From positions 1 through 5,434 of the forward strand of contig JABZHD010000083.1 in NCBI GenBank assembly GCA_015259045.1: a stretch of 5,434 nucleotides of DNA, read 5' to 3'. A program made the position numbers and the translations under genes. How positions within the stretch are numbered: the stretch's first letter is position 1; every line of letters begins with the position of its first letter. This stretch comes from Atopobium sp. (GTDB lineage: Bacteria; Actinomycetota; Coriobacteriia; Coriobacteriales; Atopobiaceae). This document shows, piece after piece, positions 1 through 5,434 of the stretch. The notes under the pieces are model-generated. The model saw only the letters and a program-made list of their open reading frames with translations, did not search any database and was not told where the DNA came from.

Positions 1-101
1 TTACTGATACAGGTGCAACTGACGAGCAGATCCAAGAGCTCAAAGCCGCAGGCCTCAAGGATGTTGTCTGCGTCACTCCTTCTATTCTTCCTGCTAAGTA
101 A
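1..101 (+). CDS. C-terminal fragment of an unidentified protein (possibly an ACT-domain end)
   Basis: The frame that begins at base 3 is open from the left edge and ends with TAA at 99-101. It gives 32 residues that start TDTGATDEQIQELK and finish VVCVTPSILPAK. The pattern is an acidic turn, an amphipathic helix (DEQIQELKAAG) and a final strand (KDVVCVTPSI). This resembles the last helix and strand of an ACT regulatory domain, as found at the C-terminus of some phosphoglycerate dehydrogenases and other amino-acid enzymes. The fragment is too short to prove this, and the product is left unnamed. That it is a real gene end is supported by the strong rho-independent terminator 36 bases after the stop, on the same strand. 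It converges with the yitT-like gene. Confidence 0.65.
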   Translation, partial: TDTGATDEQIQELKAAGLKDVVCVTPSILPAK

Positions 102-137
102 GACTTGCGCTTCATCATTTATTAAGCGAACACAGAC

Positions 138-163
138 GGCGACCTTTTACAGGTCGCCTTCTT
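138..163 (+). terminator. Rho-independent terminator of the left-edge gene
   Basis: A perfect 7-bp stem, GGCGACC (138-144) and GGTCGCC (152-158), closes a 7-base loop (TTTTACA) and is followed by TTCTT. It lies 36 bases past the TAA of the plus-strand fragment. The T-tract is short. Read on the minus strand the stem is followed by GTCTGTG and has no T-run, so it should act mainly for the plus-strand gene and not for the operon arriving from the other side. Confidence 0.7.
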
Positions 164-264
164 ACATTGCAAAATTTTTACGTGTAATTGTGTTTAATCG
201 CATCCGGCTACACGCACCCACCGAAGTTCAACAGGACCATCTGTCGAGCAGCTTGCTGACCAAA

Positions 265-285
265 CAGCGATTAGCAGCGATTAGC
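265..285. repeat. Tandem 10-bp direct repeat over the yitT-like stop codon
   Basis: The unit CAGCGATTAG occurs twice in direct tandem (265-274 and 275-284), with one further C. The right copy contains the TAA stop of the minus-strand yitT-like gene at 281-283. The left copy carries a second TAA (271-273), but in another frame. It looks like a small slippage duplication at the gene end. No function is evident. Confidence 0.6.
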
Positions 286-1162
286 TTTCCAAAGCTTCAA
301 ATGACTTAAAGCCTTCGCCGATTGCCTCGTGGACCTCTGAAACAAATACCAGTGCATCGGGGTCAATCTCAGAAACGATAACTTTCAGCTGAACAACCTC
401 CGTACGACCAAGAACGCACATCAAAACAGGCTTGTGCGCACCACTCCACAGTCCGCGCGCCTGAAGCTCCGTACAGCCACGATTAAGGTTATAAAGAATC
501 TCGTGAGCGATTGCATCGTGCTCAGAGGAAATAATGTAAACGCAGCGCTCAGATCTTGGTCCGTCGATGACAAAGTCAATCATTTTTCCTGTGACAAAGA
601 TTGCCAAGGTAGAATACAGACCGTTTTCTAGCGAGAAGACCGGAATAGCTGCAATAATAATGAGAATATCTACAATAATGATTGCGGTACCTGATGGAAT
701 ACCAAAGCGCTTGGAAACCGCCTGAGCAATGATGTCTGTACCGCCAGTATTTCCACCCGCTCTAAATACAAGGCCAAGACCAAAACCACAGATAATACTG
801 CCCCACAGAGCAGCAAGCATAAGATCATTGGCGCCAAGAGCTGGTAAAAAAGGTGCAAATAAATCAACAAAAATACTAGAAATTAAGAAGCCTACAACGC
901 TCTTGAGCAAGTATTTTTTGTTGCCGCTTTTTGCAACAAAAGCCATCAAAATGATATTCATAGCGATTGTTTGCATACCAACTGGCAAATCAAAACCAAA
1001 AGGCAATGCAACAGCTCTAATAATCGTTGCAAAACCAGTAATACCACCAGCCGCAAGTCCGTTAGGAACTTCAAATACATCAAGGCCAACTGCAAAAATT
1101 GCACAGCCAAGGACGATAAAGAACGAATCTTTAAAGGTCTTTTGCCAAGTAGATTTTTGCAC
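281..1162 (-). CDS. YitT family (DUF161/DUF2179) integral membrane protein
   Basis: The product has 293 residues, the usual size for the YitT/UPF0750 family. The N-terminal 200 residues are strongly hydrophobic, with membrane segments near residues 12-30, 36-54, 60-77, 85-105, 113-134, 158-177 and 182-199. The family motif GGNTGGTDIIA lies at 137-146, after VFRA. Residues about 206-280 form a soluble alpha/beta DUF2179 domain, including YIIS at 209-212 and RTEVVQLK at 253-260. The substrate is unknown for the family, and transport is only an inference from topology. I chose the GTG at 1162 because it follows AAGGA by five bases and lies one base after the prfB stop. The frame is open upstream to a TTG at 1216, but that start has no Shine-Dalgarno sequence and would overlap prfB by 53 bases. 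It is probably co-transcribed with secA and prfB. No convincing terminator follows it. Confidence 0.9.
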   Translation of the reverse strand: MQKSTWQKTFKDSFFIVLGCAIFAVGLDVFEVPNGLAAGGITGFATIIRAVALPFGFDLPVGMQTIAMNIILMAFVAKSGNKKYLLKSVVGFLISSIFVDLFAPFLPALGANDLMLAALWGSIICGFGLGLVFRAGGNTGGTDIIAQAVSKRFGIPSGTAIIIVDILIIIAAIPVFSLENGLYSTLAIFVTGKMIDFVIDGPRSERCVYIISSEHDAIAHEILYNLNRGCTELQARGLWSGAHKPVLMCVLGRTEVVQLKVIVSEIDPDALVFVSEVHEAIGEGFKSFEALES

Positions 1163-1163
1163 A

Positions 1164-2273
1164 CTAATCCTTTCCGCCAACAACCCAGCGATGGTACGCA
1201 ATGATGAACTGATCAAGATCGCCGTCTGAAAGAACGGACTCTACGTTTCCTGTTTCTGTACCTGTTCTTAAGTCCTTAATGAGCTGATAAGGATAAAGAA
1301 CATAACTCCTAATTTGATTGCCAAACGAGATTTCTCTCTTTGGACCGCGAAGCTCATCCAGCTCAGCTTCGCGTTTCTCCTTTTCAATCTCATACAAACG
1401 ACTGCGCAAGATATTCATTGCCGCAGCTTTGTTCTGAAGCTGGCTGCGTTCGTTTTGGCAGGTTACTACCGTTCCTGTTGGAATATGTGTAATACGAACT
1501 GCCGAGTCTGTAGTGTTAACTCCCTGGCCTCCTGGACCAGATGCATGATAGACATCAATACGCAGGTCATTGGGGTCAATAGCAACTTCAATATCTTCAG
1601 GAAGAACGGGTAAAACTTCTACACCAGCAAATGACGTCTGCCTGCGTTTCTTATCGTCAGTAGGAGAAATTCTTACCAGACGATGCACACCTTGCTCTGC
1701 ACGAAGCATACCGTAAGCATTTTTGCCACTTACCGTAAAGGTTGCGCGGTCAAGGCCGATAACCTCCGCAACAGGAGCGTCGTTGATATCAACTTTCCAA
1801 CCACGGCGATCGCAATATTTGAGATACATGCGAAAAAGCATCTCGCACCAGTCTTGAGCCTCAAGACCGCCCTGACCAGGCTTAATAGTAACAATTGCAT
1901 CACCATGATCAAGTTCATCAGTAAACCAGCTTGAAAGCTCAAGCTCCGACAAGTCTTTTTCAAGAGATGTCGCAAGCGCTTGAGATTCGTCGAGTGATGC
2001 TTGGTCTCCAAGCTCTGTTCCAAGCTCAAAAGCGGCCTCAGCATCACCGAGTTTCTCTTTAGCTCTATCAATACCAGCAACATCATCGCGAAGTGATGCT
2101 AGTTGAGTCATTATTTTTTGCGCAGCTTCAGCGTCGTCCCAAAAATTGGGACGAGCAATTTCTGCCTCAAGTTCTGAAATTTGCTGACGCTTCTCAGTGA
2201 GGTGAAGATATCCTTCTACCTCAGAGAGACGCTCCGCTAAAGCTTGGAGCGAAACAGCCTCTGTATCAGCCAT
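1164..2273 (-). CDS. prfB: Peptide chain release factor 2 (RF2)
   Basis: RF2 recognises UAA and UGA in the ribosomal A site and triggers hydrolysis of peptidyl-tRNA. The 369-residue product is close to the usual RF2 length and is encoded in one uninterrupted frame. Residues 1-115 form the helical, coiled-coil-rich N-terminal domain. The catalytic GGQ is at 248-250, inside SGPGGQGVNTTDSAVR, followed by the conserved ITHIPTG and CQNERSQLQNKAAAM segments. The end is typical of RF2 (SYVLYPYQLIKDLRTG). The codon-recognition tripeptide at 203-205 reads SPT instead of SPF, and residue 212 is Gln where E. coli RF2 has His215. The +1 frameshift site found in many prfB genes is absent, but TAT CTT is kept at codons 22-23. 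The ATG start lies two bases after the secA stop, with AGG five bases upstream. The gene ends in TAG, which RF1 rather than RF2 reads. Confidence 0.97.
   Translation of the reverse strand: MADTEAVSLQALAERLSEVEGYLHLTEKRQQISELEAEIARPNFWDDAEAAQKIMTQLASLRDDVAGIDRAKEKLGDAEAAFELGTELGDQASLDESQALATSLEKDLSELELSSWFTDELDHGDAIVTIKPGQGGLEAQDWCEMLFRMYLKYCDRRGWKVDINDAPVAEVIGLDRATFTVSGKNAYGMLRAEQGVHRLVRISPTDDKKRRQTSFAGVEVLPVLPEDIEVAIDPNDLRIDVYHASGPGGQGVNTTDSAVRITHIPTGTVVTCQNERSQLQNKAAAMNILRSRLYEIEKEKREAELDELRGPKREISFGNQIRSYVLYPYQLIKDLRTGTETGNVESVLSDGDLDQFIIAYHRWVVGGKD
1168..1175 (-). promoter_or_regulatory. Shine-Dalgarno sequence that fixes the GTG start of the yitT-like gene
   Basis: On the minus strand GGAAAGGA spans the last Gly-Lys-Asp codons of prfB and sits five bases before the GTG at 1162-1160. 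The junction reads GGA AAG GAT TAG T GTG. Termination on prfB therefore leaves the ribosome on the start site of the next gene, which suggests coupled translation. Confidence 0.7.
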
Positions 2274-2275
2274 TC

Positions 2276-5026
2276 TTACCTATTTCGGCCGTGGCAGTTC
2301 TTAAACTTTTTGCCACTTCCACATGGGCAAGGGTCATTGCGACCAACGTTGACGTAAGGATTTGGATCGTCAGACTTACGGTAGGTTGATACAGAAGACT
2401 GGCTGACGCCGGTTCCCTGTGGACTCTTTCCAATAGCTGCGGCATTCTTAAGCATGCTCTTGCCTTGCTTAAGTGCCTTTTGATCACCGTCGGTCTCTTC
2501 TCCACCAGAATAGTGAGCATTCTGGAAGGCCTCTGCCTCAGTATTCTGACGTGGACGATTAACCAACTCAAGGCGAAGAATAGTACGGAGGAAGTCCTCG
2601 TACATGGTGTTTACCAGCAGCGTAAATGCCTCGTATGCCTCGGTCTTATACTCAACCAGAGGATCGCGCTGACCAAAACCACGAAGACCAATACCGGTCT
2701 TTAGGTAATCCATCTCCTGGAGGTATGCCATCCAACGAGTATCAATGACGCGAAGCATTACCTGAGCAGCAAGCTCACGCATAACTTCTTCACCAAGCTT
2801 CTGGGTCTTCTCGTCAAAGGTCTTTTGGACAAATGCGGTGACATCTTCTTCAAGCTGCTCAAACTTGGTGTCCTCGGTAAACTCTGGAAGATCAGTCTTA
2901 CCAGTAAGTTCAGTGAGCCACTTCTCAAGACCCTCAAGATCCCACTCGTCAGCATCTCCGTAACAGAACTCCTCGCAAATGCGCTGAGTAGTAGAAGCAG
3001 TGACTGTCTCGATGAGCTCCATAAGATCCTTACCGTCAAGAATCTTGTTTCTCTCTGCGTAAATGACCTGACGCTGTTTGTTCATAACATCGTCGTAATC
3101 GAGGACGTTCTTACGCATTGCAAAGTTGACTTCCTCAACCTTGCGCTGGGCGCCCTCGACAAGCTTGGTAACAATCTTTGCCTTAATTGGCATATCGTCT
3201 GGAAGCTCATAGCGCTGCATCATTGCTGCAACGCCATCCATGCGATCTCCACCAAAGCGGCGCATCAAATCATCTTCAAGAGAAAGGTAGAACTGGGTCT
3301 GACCAGGGTCTCCCTGACGACCAGAACGACCACGAAGCTGATTGTCAATACGACGGCTCTCATGACGCTCGGTACCAATAACGCACAAACCACCCGCAGC
3401 GGTTACTGCCTCACGCTCAGTAGCGCAGATTTCCTTTGCTTCTTTGCGCGCAGTTTCTTTTTGCTCCTGAGTAGCCTCAGCTGGCTCAATTCCCTGGTTA
3501 CGAAGGATATCTTCAGCCATGACATCTGGGTTGCCACCCAAAAGAATATCGGTACCACGACCTGCCATGTTGGTTGCAATAGTAACTGCACCCTCACGAC
3601 CAGCCTGAGCAATAATCTGTGCCTCACGCTCATGGAACTTAGCGTTCAAAACGTTATGTTTAATGCCACGTTTAGACAGAATGCGAGAAATGCGCTCGGA
3701 GTTGTCAATGGAAACGGTACCAACAAGTACTGGCTGACCATTCTGATGACGCTCTTCAACGTCTCTTACGACAGCTTCAAACTTAGCGTCAATAGTACGA
3801 TAGACCAGGTCATCGAGGTCTTCACGCTTAACCGGACGGTTGGGTGGAATAACTTGAACAGGAACGTGATAAACTTCACGGAACTCCGCGTCCTCGGTCA
3901 TTGCGGTACCGGTCATACCGGAGAGCTTGTCGTACATGAGGAAGTAGTTCTGGAGGGTGATAGTTGCCAGAGTCTGGTTTTCTTCACGTACCTGAACATT
4001 CTCTTTTGCCTCAATTGCCTGGTGAAGACCTTCAGAATAACGACGGCCTTCCATGATACGACCAGTAAACTCATCAACAATCTTTACTTCGCCATCAATG
4101 ACAACGTACTGCTGGTCACGATGGAACATATACTCAGCCTTCAGCGCCTGCTGAAGATGATTGACTAGCTGGCCAGTCTCATCGTTGTAGATATCGTCAA
4201 TGTTGAGAGCGCGCTCGACCTTCTCGAGACCAATCTCTGTTGTTGCAATGGTGTGCTTTGCCTCATCCATCTCAAAGTCAACATCTGGAGTTAATCCACG
4301 AACTGCCTTTGCAAAATCCTTATAGGTACCTGCGGATTTAGTGCCAGCACCAGAAATAATCAGAGGAGTACGAGCCTCATCGATAAGGATGGAGTCAACC
4401 TCGTCGACGATGGCGTAGTGGTGTCCACGCTGAACACGCATCTCTGGACGAGTAACCATGTTGTCGCGCAGGTAGTCAAAGCCAAACTCTGAGTTTGTAC
4501 CATAGGTAATATCTGCCTCATATGCAGGCTTTTTAAGGCTCAGGCGCATGCCGTTCTGCAGAAGGCCAACACTGATGCCCAAGAACTTGTAGATGGTGCC
4601 CATCCACTCACTGTCTCGTTTAGCCAGGTAGTCATTGACCGTAACGATGTGAACGCCTTCGCCGCTCAGTGCGTTAAGGTAACCAGCAAGAGTGGAGACA
4701 AGCGTCTTACCTTCACCGGTCTTCATCTCTGCGATAGTGCCCTTATGCAGCGCGATACCACCGATGAGCTGGACATCAAAGTGACGCTGACCAATAGTTC
4801 TTACTGACGCCTCACGTACCGTCGCAAAAGCCTCTGGGAGAAGATCGTCTAGACTTTCACCTTCAGCATAGCGAGCCTTGAACTTCTCGGTCTGAGCCTG
4901 AAGCTCTTCATCGCTCATTTCCTGCATTGTTGGCTCAAGCGCATTGATCTTCTCGACAATACGCTGATATGCTTTGAGGTCCTTGTCAGCGCCAAAGGAC
5001 AGAATCTTAGAGAGGAAATTAGGCAT
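2276..5026 (-). CDS. secA: Protein translocase ATPase SecA
   Basis: SecA is the peripheral ATPase that pushes unfolded preproteins through SecYEG. The 916-residue product is full length and has all the expected parts: Walker A MKTGEGKT (101-108), Walker B DEVD (208-211) followed by SILIDEARTPLIISG, the preprotein-binding region (about 220-370), the second motor domain with ATNMAGRGTDILLGGN (484-499) and the arginine-finger motif RGRSGRQG (565-572), the scaffold helix (NKQRQVIYAERN), the two-helix finger (about 767-797), a variable linker and a zinc-binding tail CPCGSGKKFKNCH with C900, C902, C911 and H912. The zinc tail marks it as housekeeping SecA1 rather than a SecA2. I prefer the ATG at 5026, preceded by AAGGA at a seven-base gap and giving MPNFLSKIL. 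An in-frame ATG at 5050 would add eight residues, but it has only a weak ribosome site and touches a hairpin. It heads the secA-prfB-yitT operon. Confidence 0.98.
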   Translation of the reverse strand: MPNFLSKILSFGADKDLKAYQRIVEKINALEPTMQEMSDEELQAQTEKFKARYAEGESLDDLLPEAFATVREASVRTIGQRHFDVQLIGGIALHKGTIAEMKTGEGKTLVSTLAGYLNALSGEGVHIVTVNDYLAKRDSEWMGTIYKFLGISVGLLQNGMRLSLKKPAYEADITYGTNSEFGFDYLRDNMVTRPEMRVQRGHHYAIVDEVDSILIDEARTPLIISGAGTKSAGTYKDFAKAVRGLTPDVDFEMDEAKHTIATTEIGLEKVERALNIDDIYNDETGQLVNHLQQALKAEYMFHRDQQYVVIDGEVKIVDEFTGRIMEGRRYSEGLHQAIEAKENVQVREENQTLATITLQNYFLMYDKLSGMTGTAMTEDAEFREVYHVPVQVIPPNRPVKREDLDDLVYRTIDAKFEAVVRDVEERHQNGQPVLVGTVSIDNSERISRILSKRGIKHNVLNAKFHEREAQIIAQAGREGAVTIATNMAGRGTDILLGGNPDVMAEDILRNQGIEPAEATQEQKETARKEAKEICATEREAVTAAGGLCVIGTERHESRRIDNQLRGRSGRQGDPGQTQFYLSLEDDLMRRFGGDRMDGVAAMMQRYELPDDMPIKAKIVTKLVEGAQRKVEEVNFAMRKNVLDYDDVMNKQRQVIYAERNKILDGKDLMELIETVTASTTQRICEEFCYGDADEWDLEGLEKWLTELTGKTDLPEFTEDTKFEQLEEDVTAFVQKTFDEKTQKLGEEVMRELAAQVMLRVIDTRWMAYLQEMDYLKTGIGLRGFGQRDPLVEYKTEAYEAFTLLVNTMYEDFLRTILRLELVNRPRQNTEAEAFQNAHYSGGEETDGDQKALKQGKSMLKNAAAIGKSPQGTGVSQSSVSTYRKSDDPNPYVNVGRNDPCPCGSGKKFKNCHGRNR

Positions 5027-5033
5027 AGCTTTT

Positions 5034-5038
5034 TCCTT
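5034..5038 (-). promoter_or_regulatory. Shine-Dalgarno sequence that decides the secA start
   Basis: AAGGA on the minus strand lies seven bases upstream of the ATG at 5026-5024. The competing in-frame ATG at 5050-5048 has only GAAGATAG before it, a poor match. The inner ATG is therefore the better start. Confidence 0.65.
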
Positions 5039-5049
5039 GACGTCGGGCA

Positions 5050-5068
5050 TCTATCTTCGGTTGATAGA
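5050..5068 (-). promoter_or_regulatory. Small hairpin in the presumed secA leader
   Basis: On the minus strand TCTATC (5068-5063), loop AACCGAA and GATAGA (5055-5050) form a perfect 6-bp stem with a 7-base loop. The last stem base is the A of the upstream in-frame ATG at 5050. No T-run follows, so it is not a terminator. It lies between the possible promoter and the preferred ribosome site, so it would be in the 5' leader. It could mask the upstream ATG or stabilise the transcript. It is AT-rich and only six pairs, so chance is possible. Confidence 0.4.
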
Positions 5069-5074
5069 CACAGT

Positions 5075-5113
5075 ATTCAACTTATATATCATACCCCGTC
5101 TAACTGCTTGAAT
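5075..5113. repeat. Separated inverted repeat flanking the putative secA -10 box
   Basis: ATTCAA (5075-5080) and TTGAAT (5108-5113) are perfect 6-base inverted copies, 27 bases apart. One overlaps the putative -35 region and the other the predicted transcription start. The arrangement would suit a regulator binding both sides of the promoter. Six-base AT-rich arms arise easily by chance, so this is only a candidate operator. Confidence 0.25.
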
Positions 5114-5116
5114 CAC
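5088..5116 (-). promoter_or_regulatory. Possible promoter of the secA operon
   Basis: A good -10 hexamer, TATGAT (5093-5088), is followed by more AT-rich sequence (ATATAAG). At a 17-base spacing the -35 position reads GTGATT, a poor match to TTGACA. Transcription would start near 5081, giving a leader of about 55 bases to the secA ATG at 5026. The preceding gene ends at 5118, so the -35 lies just past its stop. I see no terminator between the two genes, so read-through from the upstream gene may also occur. Confidence 0.35.
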
Positions 5117-5117
5117 A

Positions 5118-5434
5118 CTACATGGCGTCGTAAAATCCCAATTTCGTTATTTCTCCACCACTAGTTTCTATTGATTCTTTTCCCTTTTCTGCACCTGCAA
5201 TCATCCTGAGCTGTTTAGACGGCATTTTTCTACGCTTCATAACGTATTTCTGCACGTACAAATCGTAGTAATGCTGCGCATCCTGCGCCCGACCACATTT
5301 TCTCAGTGCCTGAATGAGCGCCATAAGTGTGTCCTCTCGCATATCATCAACAAGGTAGGCGAGCTCTGCAAAATGTACCGCAAGCGTATAGTGGGTAATT
5401 CTCAAAGCAGCCGCCGAAGCCGTTACCATGGTAT
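5118..5434 (-). CDS. C-terminal part of a putative BTAD/SARP-like transcriptional regulator (partial)
   Basis: The frame is open from the right edge and ends with TAG at 5120-5118, giving about 105 visible residues. An ATG at 5429 is only five bases from the edge and shows no ribosome site, so the true start is probably outside the window. The segment from MREDTLMALIQALRKCGRAQ to MPSKQLRMIAG has the hallmarks of the last repeats of the bacterial transcriptional activator domain: paired amphipathic helices, the ALRKCGRAQDA turn, a YYDLY helix and a closing PSKQLR segment, equivalent to the Pro-Ser-x-x-Leu-Arg end seen in AfsR/SARP proteins. The last 25 residues (AEKGKESIETSGG to YDAM) look like a disordered tail. 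The N-terminal DNA-binding part is not visible, so its target is unknown. It lies 91 bases upstream of secA on the same strand. The family call is from pattern recognition only. Confidence 0.6.
   Translation of the reverse strand, partial: TMVTASAAALRITHYTLAVHFAELAYLVDDMREDTLMALIQALRKCGRAQDAQHYYDLYVQKYVMKRRKMPSKQLRMIAGAEKGKESIETSGGEITKLGFYDAM

Noticed and set aside
181..214. Inverted repeat CGTGTA/TACACG as a terminator for the yitT-like gene
   Set aside because: The arms are only six bases with a 22-base loop, and on the minus strand they are followed by TAAAAATTTT rather than a clean T-run. It is too weak to annotate, so how the operon ends remains unclear.
13..309. A plus-strand open frame of 98 codons across the left spacer
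   Set aside because: It runs in a different frame through the end of the left-edge gene, straight across the terminator hairpin and into the 3' end of the convergent yitT-like gene. The frame at base 3, which ends just before the terminator, is the better call.
1163..1216. N-terminal extension of the yitT-like protein to the TTG at 1216
   Set aside because: It would need a TTG start without a Shine-Dalgarno sequence and a 53-base overlap with prfB. The GTG at 1162 has a strong, well-spaced site and yields a protein of normal family length.
729..1229. A plus-strand open frame of 166 codons opposite the yitT-like gene
   Set aside because: It is antisense to a well-supported membrane protein. 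Its translation shows no domain and no ribosome site was evident.
2825..4168. A long open frame on the plus strand (447 codons) opposite secA
   Set aside because: It lies wholly inside secA in antisense. Its translation is low-complexity, rich in Leu, Thr, Asn and Ser, with no recognisable motif, whereas secA is clear and continuous there. It is a by-product of secA codon use.
5118..5429. A complete small gene starting at the ATG at 5429
   Set aside because: The frame stays open to the window edge and no ribosome site is visible in the few bases before the ATG. The protein reads like the end of a larger regulator, so it is treated as partial.

Overview
The window looks like an ordinary chromosomal stretch from a mid-GC member of the Actinomycetota, most likely Coriobacteriia (Atopobium/Olsenella-like). 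This is an inference from protein style: the release factor carries the SGPGGQGVNTTDSAVR signature that I associate with actinobacterial RF2, SecA is of the single zinc-tailed SecA1 type, and base composition is moderate. I could not run a search, so the genus is a guess.

Layout, left to right. Positions 1-101 (+) hold the last 32 codons of a gene that enters from the left, followed by a good intrinsic terminator at 138-163. The remaining spacer, to 280, contains no gene. From 5026 down to 281 runs a tightly packed minus-strand operon: secA (5026-2276), prfB (2273-1164) and a YitT-family membrane protein gene (1162-281). Two bases separate secA from prfB and one base separates prfB from the yitT-like gene, so translational coupling is likely. 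A 91-bp spacer upstream of secA carries a possible promoter and a small hairpin. From 5118 to the right edge is the 3' part of a minus-strand gene whose product resembles the C-terminal half of a BTAD/SARP-type transcriptional activator.

How the genes fit together. SecA is the ATPase motor of the Sec translocon and RF2 is the UAA/UGA translation release factor. secA-prfB adjacency is an old, widely conserved pairing (also in Bacillus subtilis, where a YitT-like gene, yvjA, lies nearby). The YitT-like protein is an integral membrane protein of uncertain substrate.

I found no mobile element, CRISPR array, RNA gene or new multi-gene system. The observations most worth a second look concern RF2. 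Its stop-codon recognition tripeptide reads Ser-Pro-Thr rather than the canonical Ser-Pro-Phe, with Gln where E. coli RF2 has a stop-codon-stacking His. The gene has also lost the classic autoregulatory +1 frameshift, while retaining TAT CTT at exactly the homologous place.
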